This document shows, piece by piece, positions 25,948-35,295 of a stretch of DNA of 64,000 nucleotides. The stretch comes from Caballeronia ptereochthonis (GTDB lineage Bacteria > Pseudomonadota > Gammaproteobacteria > Burkholderiales > Burkholderiaceae): positions 1 to 64,000 of the forward strand of contig NZ_FCOB02000018.1 of NCBI RefSeq assembly GCF_001545075.1. The letters run 5' to 3'. Both the position numbers and the translations under genes were made by a program. The notes below the pieces were generated by a model, which saw nothing but the letters and a program-made list of their open reading frames with translations, was not told the origin of the DNA and searched no databases. Every line of letters begins with the position of its first letter. The first letter of the stretch is position 1.

Positions 25948-27225
25948 TCACCGCGAGGCTGCGCCGCGACGGGCGCGGACGCTGCGAAAGGCAAGCGTCG
26001 CGAGCGCGGCGGTGACGATCATCGTGAAGAGATAGATGCCCGAAGGGCCCACGCGGCCCATCACGAACGATGCAGCGATCGGCCCGATGCTTCCACCGAG
26101 CGCGAAGGTCAGGAGCAAGCCCGCACTCACCGCCACGCGCTGTCGCGACGAGATCCTGTCGTTCGCATGCGCGACGGCTACGCCGTACACGGTGAAGATC
26201 AGGCTGACGTGGAGATAGGCGAGGGGCTGGACGAGCGCCGCGCCATGAAACACGAAGAGCGTCGTGCTCGCGAGCGTGAGCATGGAAGCGATCGCGAGGA
26301 TGATGCGCTTGCGATCGATCCGGTCCGAAAGATGTGCAAGCGGCCATTGCGGCAACAGCGCGACGATCAGCGCCACGCCCATGAAGCTCGATATCTCTTC
26401 GACGGAATAGCCCGCGCCGCGCATGTACACCGGATAGAGCGCGTAGAACGCGCTGTTGAGGAGACCGGCCGCGAAGCATCCCCAGAGCGCGAGCGGTGCG
26501 TTCCGCCAGAGCGTCGGCAGCGCCTGGAACTTCGATTTCGGCGGGGATTCGAGCGGGCCGGCGGGCGCGGGCCGTTCGTCGATATCGGCGACGGAGACGC
26601 GTGCGAGACTCGCGGGCACAAGCGACAGCGCAAAGAGACACGCGACGAGACTGAACAGCTCGAAGCCGTTCGGATTCGCGAGGCCGATGAGAAACTGCCC
26701 CGCGCCCACGCACAGATACGTCGTGATCAGATAGACCGAGAACACGCGTCCACGGATCGCGTTGGGCGCGACGCCGTTGAGCCAGCTTTCCATCACGGCG
26801 AAGATGCCGACGAGCGAGAGCCCCGTCATGAAGCGCAGCGTCATCCAGACGGGCGGCGCCGTGCCGAGCGCGTAACCGAGCGCGCTGCATGCCGCGAGCG
26901 CGGCGAATGCGGCGAACGCGCGATGATGCCCGACGCGCGCGATCAGCGCCGAGCCGCGCCATGCGCCCAGCATGAAGCCGGTGTAGTAGGCGGCCTGAAC
27001 GAATCCGATCGTCGAGGAAGGGAAATGCGCCTGAACCATGCGCAACGCCACGAGCGTGCCGAGCAGCCCGTTGCCCATGACGAGCAGCGCGAACCCGAGC
27101 AGCAGGCTCGCAATCGAAGAAACGATGCGGCCAAAGGGAAGCCCGCTATCGCCGGAAGCATCGCGCGCATCGCATGTATCGCGTTCGTCGGCCCGACTCG
27201 TGCTGCCCAGTTCTTTAGTGCTCAC
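25948..27225 (-). CDS. MFS transporter (YcaD-like)
   Basis: A 425-residue, 12-helix MFS protein. A 30-residue hydrophilic N-terminus precedes helix 1 (SLLLGFALLVMGNGLLGTLV). GFMLGAWRGSALIARVGHHR covers the loop 2-3 motif and AVMESWLNGVAPNAIRGRVF is typical of the YcaD/CsbX-like group. A hydrophilic loop with PAPAGPLESPPKSKF separates the two six-helix halves. It has no obvious operon partner; the upstream 320 bases (27226-27546) show no gene that I can recognise. The substrate is unknown. Confidence 0.9.
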   Translation of the reverse strand: MSTKELGSTSRADERDTCDARDASGDSGLPFGRIVSSIASLLLGFALLVMGNGLLGTLVALRMVQAHFPSSTIGFVQAAYYTGFMLGAWRGSALIARVGHHRAFAAFAALAACSALGYALGTAPPVWMTLRFMTGLSLVGIFAVMESWLNGVAPNAIRGRVFSVYLITTYLCVGAGQFLIGLANPNGFELFSLVACLFALSLVPASLARVSVADIDERPAPAGPLESPPKSKFQALPTLWRNAPLALWGCFAAGLLNSAFYALYPVYMRGAGYSVEEISSFMGVALIVALLPQWPLAHLSDRIDRKRIILAIASMLTLASTTLFVFHGAALVQPLAYLHVSLIFTVYGVAVAHANDRISSRQRVAVSAGLLLTFALGGSIGPIAASFVMGRVGPSGIYLFTMIVTAALATLAFRSVRARRGAASR

Positions 27226-27546
27226 GCTCTTGGCCTCGAATGATTGCGCGGAATCGACGGCTCACTATAAGGACGGGAAAGCACACCCGTGTAGCACCAG
27301 AGCGACATCGGCTTGCACGCATGCGGCAATCTGCGACGCCGCGTATGGCGCGACTGGGCGGAGTGGCGCAGGCGCGCTGTTTGCTTGCGTGCCCGCACCG
27401 TTTGAAGCCCGGTGCACGCTGGGTGATCGCTCCGATTGCTGCAACATGGTGTCCGAGCCGCTCTCCGGCCCATTCCGATCCCAACATTTTTCGCGCGCTT
27501 CGATCAAAATGATCGACATGCCGCGCGTTTTCCATGGAGAACCGCA

Positions 27547-27655
27547 ATGTCCGCATCATCGAACGACCCGCCCGTCTGGTTCATCACCGACGAAGTTCGC
27601 GCTCGAAGGGCTCGGGGAGGCGCGCAGCGCATGGACCGACCGTCCCGCGCAATGA
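27547..27655 (+). pseudogene. Short-chain dehydrogenase remnant (two ends joined)
   Basis: An ATG at 27547 starts SASSNDPPVWFIT, the N-terminal strand of an SDR just before its glycine-rich loop. The sequence then passes, with a frame change, into TKFALEGLGEA, the helix containing the catalytic lysine, and stops at a TGA at 27653-27655. About 150 residues between the two are missing and the C-terminal third is gone. It lies immediately before the peptidase gene at 27681. Confidence 0.55.
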
Positions 27656-27680
27656 TCGACCTTGGACGAGCGCTCGCACG

Positions 27681-28343
27681 ATGAACGGGCTCCCCGCGGA
27701 AGAAGACCGGATCCGGTCGCTCGTGGCCGCTGATGCCGCCGCGCTGCGCGTCGCGCCGCCGCGCGTGCGCTTCGTGAAGACCTCGGGCGGGCCGTGCTAT
27801 GAAGCGCTGTCCAACTGCATCGAGATCGACAGGAGCACGCTGGCCTTGCCGGAGCCGCTGCTGCGCATTGTCATTGCGCACGAAGTCGGGCACGCCACGC
27901 AGCGCAAGACGATGCTGCTCGACTTCGTCCGGACCGCGCTCGTGGTAGCCGCGCTCATGTCGGTCCCGTGCGTCATGTTCACGACCTTGCCCGACGAAGA
28001 GCTGTGGCGCGTGAGCGTGCCGGGCTTCGGCTTCGTGCTTGCCTTCTTCGCTTGCTGGAGGATGCGGCGGGCACATGGGGCGAAACGCGCCGCCGCCCTG
28101 GAGCTCGACGCGGATGCGAAGGCGGCGTCGATATACGGCGCGACTCCTGTGCTGCAGGCGCTGGAAGTGATGGCCACGCGCGGACACATCGATGCGGCGC
28201 GCCTCGACGCCATGCGCGCGCGTCTTCCGTTTGGGGCGTGTCGGAATTGCTGCTTTCCGTACGGCATTTTCCGTTGCAACGCGGAAAACCTCTCACTTTC
28301 AGAAAGTCCTTGTAACCAGCCCAGTGCCGATAGATCCATCTAA
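27681..28343 (+). CDS. M48-like membrane zinc metalloprotease
   Basis: A 220-residue protein with the zinc motif HEVGH (His67, Glu68, His71) followed by two hydrophobic segments (residues about 82-100 and 112-128) and an ELDADAKAASIYG motif that supplies the third ligand, as in M48 peptidases. The N-terminal half has CYEALSNCIEIDRSTLAL before the active site. The active site should face the cytosol or membrane. The last 35 residues are Cys/Asn-rich and do not look conserved, so the 3' end may be altered. The ATG at 27681 was chosen because the upstream frame is the SDR remnant. Confidence 0.65.
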   Translation: MNGLPAEEDRIRSLVAADAAALRVAPPRVRFVKTSGGPCYEALSNCIEIDRSTLALPEPLLRIVIAHEVGHATQRKTMLLDFVRTALVVAALMSVPCVMFTTLPDEELWRVSVPGFGFVLAFFACWRMRRAHGAKRAAALELDADAKAASIYGATPVLQALEVMATRGHIDAARLDAMRARLPFGACRNCCFPYGIFRCNAENLSLSESPCNQPSADRSI

Positions 28344-28529
28344 CATGCCGCGAGCCGGAAAGTCACGTTATCAACGGCCTCTCGTCCTTCGAGCGAACTA
28401 GCAGCCGCGGATGGATCGGCTTGGGTTCATCAATGGCAGAATGTGAATTGTTGTCAAATCCAGATGAGCTGGTCCCCAATCGTTTAGGATTCCGTTGGAT
28501 ATTCCGCCAACGATTGAGAGGGAGACTGG

Positions 28530-31500
28530 TTGACTGTGAGCACAGCCATTTCGGACGCGTCCGCGCGCGCTGGCGTCGACATCCACCCGTTCTACAGCCT
28601 GGATCTCAAGGGCGCGCCCGCCGCGGCGCTGGCCGACATCTACGAGTTCGAAGGCACGCGCGGCATCGGCGAGCCGACGAAGTACACGATCCAGTTCACT
28701 CATCCCCGACACGACCTGTCGCGCAGCGAATTCCTGAATCACATCGGCGCGCTCGTGATCCAGCCGCCGCCGCGCGAGCGCTGGAGTCAGCCGGAAAGCG
28801 CGCGACGCGTGCAGGGCGTGGTGACGCGCTTCGCGCTGAAGGACACAAACCGCGATCAGTCGTTGTACGAGATCGTGCTGGAGTCGCGCCTGGCGCTGCT
28901 GCGCAACGCGCCAAAGTGCCGGTTCTTCCTGAACATGACGATCCCCGAGATCATCGGGCAGATCTTGCGGGAGCACGCGTTCAACCAGATCTTCGCCGAC
29001 TTCCAGTTCCAGCTGGAGCGGACCTATCGCAAGCGCAGCTTCGTCATGCAGTGGGGCGAAGACGACCTGGCGTTCATCACGCGGCTGTGCCAGCGCTCGG
29101 GGATCTGGTTCGTGTGCGAGGAAGGGGAGCACTGCGAGCAGGTGCGCTTTTGCAACGACTATGCGCACTACCGGCGGGAGCCTGACCGTCTTACGGTCGC
29201 GTATCGGCCTTACAGTGGGCTGGAAACCAGCGGCGTCGAGTCGGTCAGCAAGCTGGAGATGTGCGCGAAGACGTTGCCGGCCGCCTACACGGTGCGCACG
29301 TTCAGCACGGAGAGTCCGGTGTCGGAGCCGATCGAGGCGGTCAGCCCGATCCTGGAGGACCGCACCACGTATGGCGAGGCGTACACGTGGGGGACGCCGA
29401 ACCAGGGCGAGGACGAGGCGAAGGAAGAGGCGCAGCTGCGGCGCGAGGCGGCGTTGGCCGCCCAGCTCGAGTATCGCGGCGAATGCGACATGCTGGACCT
29501 GGCGGCCGGCTGTGTGTTGAAACTGTCGAATCGCGACCTGCCCGAGGCGAAGTACGGATTGGTGGTGGTGCGGGCGACGTGTGGCGCATCGCGCAAGAAG
29601 CCGTATCACGTGAAGTTCGACGCGATTCCATCCGATCGCCAGTATCGCCTGCCGCTGAAGGAAGAAACGTGGCCCAAAGTCCACGGGGTCGTCACCGGCA
29701 CGATCGCGTCGTCGGGCGGCTGGAAAGACCCCTACCTGGACCGGCAGGGCGAATACATTGTCGATCTTCATCTGGACCGCGACACGCGCGTGCCGGGTCT
29801 GCAAAGCTGCCCGATGCGGCTCGCGAAGCCGTTCGCGGGAGCGGACCAGACGGGCTTCCACTTCGGGCTCGTCGAGGGCACAGTGGTCGGCGTGAGCTTT
29901 CTGTGGGGCTGCGTGGACCTGCCCTTCATTAGTCACGTGCTGCATACCGCGCAGCACACGGACCCGATCGTCGCGGGCGCGCCCTGGGGCACGCGTAACA
30001 CGATCCGCACGCGCTCGAACAACACGCTGGAGATGGATGACCGGCAGGGGCGCGAGCACATCAAGGTGGCTACCGAGCATGGCAAGACGCAACTCAATCT
30101 CGGCCACATGGTCGATCGCGGCCAGAGCGAGCGAGGGAGCGGAGCCGAATTGAGATCGGATGGGCCTGCGGCACTGCGCGGCGGGGGTGGCGTGATGGTG
30201 TCGGCCTATGCGCGAAACGGCGCGTCCGGCAAGCAGCTCGACATGCAGGAGACTGTTGCGCTGCTTGAGGATGCGTTGGCGCTGGCTAAGGCACTGGCGT
30301 CTTCGGCTCAGGCGTCGAAGGCCGAAGCGGCCGATATCGGCAGTCAGCACGCCGTGAACAAGGCGCTCTACAAGCTTGAGCAGTCCGGTGTACTGGTGAC
30401 CACGCCGGTGTCGGCTGGCGTGGTGAGCGGCAAGAGCGTGCAATTCGTCGCCGGCGAAAACATCATGGGCATCGCCAAGGGCGACGCGAGCTGGAGCGTC
30501 TGGAAGCGCTTTACGGTGGCCGCGCACGATATGGTTTCGCTGTTCACGCAGAAAGGCATGAGCCTGATTGCGGCGGCGGGCGCAGTCATCGTGCAGGCCC
30601 AGCGCGGGCGCATGCAGCTTGCCTCACAGGACGACATGACGGTGGAATCGGTCAACAACGTGGTTCATGTGAAGGCCGCGAAGGAAATCGTCCTGAACGT
30701 GAACGGCACCTACGTGAAAATCAACGGGGGCGGCGTCGAGATTGGTTCGCGCGGTGGGGTGCTGTACCGCACGGCTGGCGTAAAGGGGAGCGGGCCCGCG
30801 CAGATGGACTTGAGCGGCGCGGCGTTCTCGCCGCAGTTCGTGCCGTATACGACGGGTTGCGAGGTCTGGCGTACCAACCCTGCCTTTGTGCCGCCGCCGG
30901 CTCCCGCGCCCGAGATGATCGCGTCGGGGAGCGGGGGAACGGTAGCGCCTGCACCTGATGCGGGCGGGGTCGCGCCGTCGCCGTTTGGCGACTTGTTCTC
31001 GCGCCTCTCTGGCGGGGCTGTGCCGCCGGAGGCGTCTGATTTTTCTCCGTTTGATGGCAAGCCGTCGAACGTGGATACCGACATCCCCAAAGCCAAGGTC
31101 ACACTGAACAGTCCTGACGACCAGAAGCAAACCGTGGTGACGCCGGATCCGATCAAGCTGGTGAACGCTGTTCCTTGCGACTGGAAAATTTCGGATCTGA
31201 GGGCCGACGTGAAGGCGCATATCGAAGCCAAATCGTATTGGGGGATGTTGGATAACCGGACGCCATGGATGAGCGACGATAAAACGACGCAGTATCGAGG
31301 CGGTGGTTCCAGATATTCGAATTTCGAGTTTGCGTACAGCGAGCAGGACAAGGCGATTACATGCACGGTGCGTGTAATGCTTGTTCCGATGGAACTGTTT
31401 CCGGTCGATGGAATTGGAAAGCGTGATCTTACGGCTGATGACCAAACGGTTCCTTACGATTTTTCCCAGCATTCGACAATGACAGCCGGCTCTGTACGCA

Positions 31501-32123
31501 AGGGTGTCAAGATGGACTATCGCGATGCGGTCGGGCCAAAGTTCGATGTCAGAGCGCTGACTGGCCGCATCGAGGCCGTGCTGAATCAGGGGAACTACAA
31601 GCTGATCCTGGACGGATGCTCCAAGGGTGCGGCGTGCGGCTGCCGTGTGAAGGTCAATTTCAAAGTTGATCTTCGCGTGTCGATCAGGGGTGTGCCCATT
31701 AGCGGATTCAGTGAACACGTTGCCCTCCATCTGTACCCCTCCGTCCTTCGAGCGGACACATCTTCATGGGGGGAGCGGCAAAAGTGGCAAGACATAAATC
31801 AGGTAATACACGATTATCCAATGGCGAATGTCGAAGCACATGAGTGCGGACACTATTTCAATTTCCCGGATGAATACTACGACCAGGGTGGCTGGCTCCA
31901 CGAGTCATATATCAAGAACGAGCACATCGATTTTTCGCTGGTCGATGCGAAAACGGGAATTCTCGCGTGGCAAGGACGCTCACAGTCAAATCTAATGGGT
32001 TATGGCGCTACGACGCCATTAGATAAAGGTCGCGCAACTATTAGCCCCTATTATCTTGAATATGTACGGCGTCAGTTTTCTCTTGCGACGAACAAATTGT
32101 GGAGGGTCGGCTATGACGCGTAG
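28530..32123 (+). CDS. vgrG: T6SS spike protein VgrG with C-terminal metallopeptidase-like extension
   Basis: A 1,197-residue evolved VgrG. Residues 1 to about 780 form the spike core: gp27-like domain (SLDLKGAPAAALADIYEFEG, IPEIIGQILREHAFNQIFAD), gp5 OB fold, and the DUF2345 stalk (GVMVSAYARNGASGKQLD, MTVESVNNVVHVKAAKEIVL). A Pro/Ala/Gly linker occupies about 788-845. The tail (about 850-1197) is AT-richer and contains HECGH (1104-1108) followed by a PDEY motif and a later NLMGYG turn, as in HExxH metallopeptidases. It would be delivered into rival cells. TTG at 28530 follows GGGAG; GTG at 28536 is an alternative. The 3' end overlaps the next gene by 11 bases. No other tss genes are in the window. 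Confidence 0.9.
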   Translation: MTVSTAISDASARAGVDIHPFYSLDLKGAPAAALADIYEFEGTRGIGEPTKYTIQFTHPRHDLSRSEFLNHIGALVIQPPPRERWSQPESARRVQGVVTRFALKDTNRDQSLYEIVLESRLALLRNAPKCRFFLNMTIPEIIGQILREHAFNQIFADFQFQLERTYRKRSFVMQWGEDDLAFITRLCQRSGIWFVCEEGEHCEQVRFCNDYAHYRREPDRLTVAYRPYSGLETSGVESVSKLEMCAKTLPAAYTVRTFSTESPVSEPIEAVSPILEDRTTYGEAYTWGTPNQGEDEAKEEAQLRREAALAAQLEYRGECDMLDLAAGCVLKLSNRDLPEAKYGLVVVRATCGASRKKPYHVKFDAIPSDRQYRLPLKEETWPKVHGVVTGTIASSGGWKDPYLDRQGEYIVDLHLDRDTRVPGLQSCPMRLAKPFAGADQTGFHFGLVEGTVVGVSFLWGCVDLPFISHVLHTAQHTDPIVAGAPWGTRNTIRTRSNNTLEMDDRQGREHIKVATEHGKTQLNLGHMVDRGQSERGSGAELRSDGPAALRGGGGVMVSAYARNGASGKQLDMQETVALLEDALALAKALASSAQASKAEAADIGSQHAVNKALYKLEQSGVLVTTPVSAGVVSGKSVQFVAGENIMGIAKGDASWSVWKRFTVAAHDMVSLFTQKGMSLIAAAGAVIVQAQRGRMQLASQDDMTVESVNNVVHVKAAKEIVLNVNGTYVKINGGGVEIGSRGGVLYRTAGVKGSGPAQMDLSGAAFSPQFVPYTTGCEVWRTNPAFVPPPAPAPEMIASGSGGTVAPAPDAGGVAPSPFGDLFSRLSGGAVPPEASDFSPFDGKPSNVDTDIPKAKVTLNSPDDQKQTVVTPDPIKLVNAVPCDWKISDLRADVKAHIEAKSYWGMLDNRTPWMSDDKTTQYRGGGSRYSNFEFAYSEQDKAITCTVRVMLVPMELFPVDGIGKRDLTADDQTVPYDFSQHSTMTAGSVRKGVKMDYRDAVGPKFDVRALTGRIEAVLNQGNYKLILDGCSKGAACGCRVKVNFKVDLRVSIRGVPISGFSEHVALHLYPSVLRADTSSWGERQKWQDINQVIHDYPMANVEAHECGHYFNFPDEYYDQGGWLHESYIKNEHIDFSLVDAKTGILAWQGRSQSNLMGYGATTPLDKGRATISPYYLEYVRRQFSLATNKLWRVGYDA

Positions 32124-33537
32124 TTCATGGATTACCTATTTGGGCAATGCGGCGTTCTGCTTTTTCCTGCTTGGAAGCAATGCCCATGCTGAGACTGTGA
32201 ACCCGGAGAAGCAGGAGATGCAATTTAGCTATACAACGAATGGTGCTGCGGATGGCAGCATCAACACCTATGGGAACAATTCAATATCCGTCTCGGGTGA
32301 GATTTTAAGGGTTCAGATCGGTGACTCCTCGTTGGATCGGAATATCAATGGGGTCGGTATATATGAACTGAAATTGATGAACCAGAACTTGAGAGGTGCT
32401 AGGAAACTTGCGGAATTACTCTGCTCCTCGAAGGACACTACAAGTGGTGTGCCGATCTCCGACCTTTACACAGCGAAATGTGGTGGGGAGATGAGAAGCA
32501 GCTACGTCAGGGATTTTAGTCGTGACGTTGCAAGCAAGATTGCTGATTTGGTGGACTCGCTCACAAATGCGGGGATTCAGGACGGGAAAAAGCTTGTGAA
32601 GCTTGACCTCTCGCTTGCTTCGGTTGATCGTGAAAAGGACGGATTTTTAGTGTCCGTGAGGTTTACGAATAGCGGTGACTACCCGATCAAGTTCAAGACG
32701 CCTGATAAGTGGGATGTCAGAATGGGAAGGCGCATGGCTATTTTGGGTGTAAATGGTTCGCAGGTTAATTCTCCAAAAGATAAATTTGCTCTTGCGTTGG
32801 CTGGTCAGTCTCTGGTCAATCCAGAGCAATTTCCTGATGGAGAAGCTAATCTTGCGCCACGCGGCTCTATTGTGATCAAGCTAAAAACTGATTCCATCGA
32901 AAAATTTTCTGCTGGCGAATATAATTTGAACGCCGGTACATTCATGGATATTGAGGTCGTTGGAATCCAGTCCAGTCTGGTGCGCGTCGATTTTCATTCC
33001 GACTACAAGAATCCGACTCGCGTCACCTTCGACCGCGACTATCCCTCGACCCCGCAGGAGCGCGAGCAGTGGGAGGCAACACACCGCCAGGAAATGTCTT
33101 GGCAGCCAGTAAAGCCCGGCGAGACGTTCGCGGAAGACGGCCTTTACCGTGCTGTCCGCACGAACTCCAGCACGCACCGCAGCCTCCAGCTCGTGCCGTT
33201 CAAGACAGGAGCCGTTGCAACGACCGACAGGGTAAAGATGCTGATGGAGAACGGTAACGGCATCAGTTTTGACGGTCCCGTGCAGTGGCTGTGGGAAGGC
33301 AGCGCGCCGACGCCGGTCACGCAGTATTCGTTCGAGACCATCGAAGAAACCCGGCAGTTCTGCAAGCCGGGGGCGGTATGCCCGCGTAGCGGTCGCTGGC
33401 TGCCTCGCATTCGCGAGGGATGGGGCACGGGCTATCGTTACGATCTGGCGGGCATCGTCACGATGCGGCATGGGCAGACGATGCCGGCCGTGAAGGGTGC
33501 CGGCGATGCCACCGATTGGGAATGGGTGGGAGCCTGA
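32113..33537 (+). CDS. Secreted protein downstream of VgrG, candidate immunity protein
   Basis: A 474-residue protein with a signal peptide: a basic start, a hydrophobic core around residues 9-22, and cleavage expected after AHA (residue 26). The ATG at 32113 lies inside the end of vgrG, so translation is coupled. Residues about 27-300 are encoded by AT-richer DNA and are unfamiliar. From about residue 303 the DNA becomes GC-rich and the sequence (WQPVKPGETFAEDGLYRAV, FCKPGAVCPRSGRWLPRI, DWEWVGA) is of a kind I associate with Burkholderia T6SS loci. A periplasmic protein translated with a toxin-tailed VgrG is a natural immunity candidate, but this is inference. Confidence 0.75.
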   Translation: MTRSSWITYLGNAAFCFFLLGSNAHAETVNPEKQEMQFSYTTNGAADGSINTYGNNSISVSGEILRVQIGDSSLDRNINGVGIYELKLMNQNLRGARKLAELLCSSKDTTSGVPISDLYTAKCGGEMRSSYVRDFSRDVASKIADLVDSLTNAGIQDGKKLVKLDLSLASVDREKDGFLVSVRFTNSGDYPIKFKTPDKWDVRMGRRMAILGVNGSQVNSPKDKFALALAGQSLVNPEQFPDGEANLAPRGSIVIKLKTDSIEKFSAGEYNLNAGTFMDIEVVGIQSSLVRVDFHSDYKNPTRVTFDRDYPSTPQEREQWEATHRQEMSWQPVKPGETFAEDGLYRAVRTNSSTHRSLQLVPFKTGAVATTDRVKMLMENGNGISFDGPVQWLWEGSAPTPVTQYSFETIEETRQFCKPGAVCPRSGRWLPRIREGWGTGYRYDLAGIVTMRHGQTMPAVKGAGDATDWEWVGA

Positions 33538-33538
33538 G

Positions 33539-33817
33539 ATGGGCGCTCATATTTACGAAGGCGACCGCACCACTGCGCGCGGGACCGTGGCCGATGGCAT
33601 CAACGGCACCGGCTACAACGGACGCAGAATGGGCTATATCGGCGCACCCGTAATCTGCCCTGCGTGCGGCACCACCGGCACGATTGGCCGCAACGGCGAG
33701 CGCTTCGAGCAGATGTGGTACGGCAAGGTGCCCGCGCTGGAGGACGACTTGTGCCTGTGTGCCTGCAACCCGAAACCCAGACTGCTTGCCTCGCAGCATG
33801 AATGGACAGCTGAGTAA
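33539..33817 (+). CDS. PAAR-domain T6SS spike-tip protein
   Basis: A 92-residue PAAR-like protein: GDRTTARGTVADGINGTGYN, GRRMGYIGAPVICPACGTTG, and the C-terminal LCLCACNPKPRLLASQHEW. The histidine and cysteine pattern fits the zinc-holding tip that caps VgrG. The start ATG overlaps the stop region of the secreted protein gene (one base between them). It belongs to the same vgrG operon and has no toxin extension, so the cargo in this locus is the VgrG tail. Confidence 0.85.
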   Translation: MGAHIYEGDRTTARGTVADGINGTGYNGRRMGYIGAPVICPACGTTGTIGRNGERFEQMWYGKVPALEDDLCLCACNPKPRLLASQHEWTAE

Positions 33818-33828
33818 CCGGAGGCTGG

Positions 33829-35184
33829 ATGAGTTTTAACTGGAACCGGCAGTTCGCGTCTGAATGGAAGGCACCGGATCCGCCGTCCATCTGGTTCTTT
33901 CTCTTGCTGTACGTGTTTGTTGAGGGCGTGGCCCTTGCCGTGGTCGTGCCTGACTTGCCAAAGGGTTCTATGCCCTGGGACAAATTCATACACGATGCAG
34001 TAGCCATTCCGTTTTTCTGCTGGACGACACTCAGTTGCCTTGTGTGGCTGCTGGCATATGACATTCCAGCGACGCAGGCCGCGGCGCATAACAGGTCACG
34101 CTGGCACCAGATAACCACCTGGCAGCGGCAAAGCCGTGCAGGCATGGCCGTGCTCGACAGCGTGATTCTCACGCCTGAGGCGGACCTTGCCGAGCGCATG
34201 CTGAAACTCGAAGGCGAGCCGCCAGAGAATCCCGGAAAGGTCATGCGTCTCGCCAGCATCGAGGGAGCCGATGCCGCCTCGCGTGAACACGCGGTAATTG
34301 AAAAACTATTGACACCGCTCGCCGCACGGCTTGCGCTGGCGGCGAAAAGCGATTCATTCGAGATTGTGATCCAGTGCGAGCAGGCTGAATCGTCTCTTAA
34401 CCTTCAGGCGGTTTGGGCGCGGATCGGCCTGCCAGGCAAGCCTGTTGTGCGGTGGCTGGATAACAGCAGGGATGTCGGGTTTGCGGACACGTGGTTCGAG
34501 GGCAAAGCCAATTACTGGCCCTACCATTCGCTGGACATAGCGCCGAAGTACCGCGTCGTGGTGGCGTGGCATCTGAATGACGAAAGCGCGGACGTTAAAC
34601 CGGACGTTTCGGAAGCAGCCGTGGCGCTACTGTTTGGCATGCCAGCGCTCATGCGGGCAAAGCCGGACCAGAAATGCCAAGCCTGGCTGTTGCGCCAGAC
34701 CGTCGCGGATGCGGACGAAGCGGGCAAGGCACTTGTGTTGCTGCTGGATTCAGAACAGGTGCCGCGTACACGCATTCGCCACTTCTGGCATAGCAGCCTG
34801 AAGGGCCTCGCGCGGCACGCAACCCTTGGAGCCCTGAGGGAATCCGGCCTGAGTGTGGAAGCACATGCGCTTGACTCTGCCATTGGTCCGCAGGCCCCGG
34901 TGGCACGCTGGGTGCTCCAGGCGCTGGCGGCACGGATGGCTCATTTCGGCCAGGGCGCACAGCTTATCGCGTTGCCGCATGAGCGGGGTATCGCATTGAA
35001 TGTGGCCACGAAAGAGCGCGATCCGGTGGCGGTGCCGTGGAAGAAGGAATACGGGTACAACCCGATCTTGGGCCCCGCCTCGGCATGTGCGCATCAGTAT
35101 GGGCGGTTATCATGCTGCTTCCGCCCAGCGGCTGGAGCACGGCAGACACCGTTGTCACGTGGGTTATTGCGGTTGGAATGGTAG
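33829..35184 (+). CDS. T6SS-associated membrane protein, probably frameshifted at its 3' end
   Basis: A 451-residue protein of unknown function. Two hydrophobic segments near the N-terminus (residues about 22-43 and 62-84) suggest an inner-membrane anchor, and the middle (about 130-400) is a soluble domain. The last 35 residues (ASACAHQYG...) look unnatural. Another frame continues from the same point with PRLGMCASVWAVIMLLPPSG and a second hydrophobic helix, ending at 35267. Adding one C to the CCCC run at 35073-35076 would restore a 479-residue protein with two extra membrane segments. It is either a real -1 deletion, a phase-variable site, or a sequencing error. It lies in the vgrG operon after PAAR. 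Confidence 0.7.
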   Translation: MSFNWNRQFASEWKAPDPPSIWFFLLLYVFVEGVALAVVVPDLPKGSMPWDKFIHDAVAIPFFCWTTLSCLVWLLAYDIPATQAAAHNRSRWHQITTWQRQSRAGMAVLDSVILTPEADLAERMLKLEGEPPENPGKVMRLASIEGADAASREHAVIEKLLTPLAARLALAAKSDSFEIVIQCEQAESSLNLQAVWARIGLPGKPVVRWLDNSRDVGFADTWFEGKANYWPYHSLDIAPKYRVVVAWHLNDESADVKPDVSEAAVALLFGMPALMRAKPDQKCQAWLLRQTVADADEAGKALVLLLDSEQVPRTRIRHFWHSSLKGLARHATLGALRESGLSVEAHALDSAIGPQAPVARWVLQALAARMAHFGQGAQLIALPHERGIALNVATKERDPVAVPWKKEYGYNPILGPASACAHQYGRLSCCFRPAAGARQTPLSRGLLRLEW

Positions 35185-35295
35185 TGCTCTTCCTTCTGCG
35201 CCACTACCAGTTGGTTGCACCGATCGTTGAATCGATAGTGGATTATGTGATGAGCTGTATTGGTTGATAAAACACGAATCCATGGGATTAAATGA

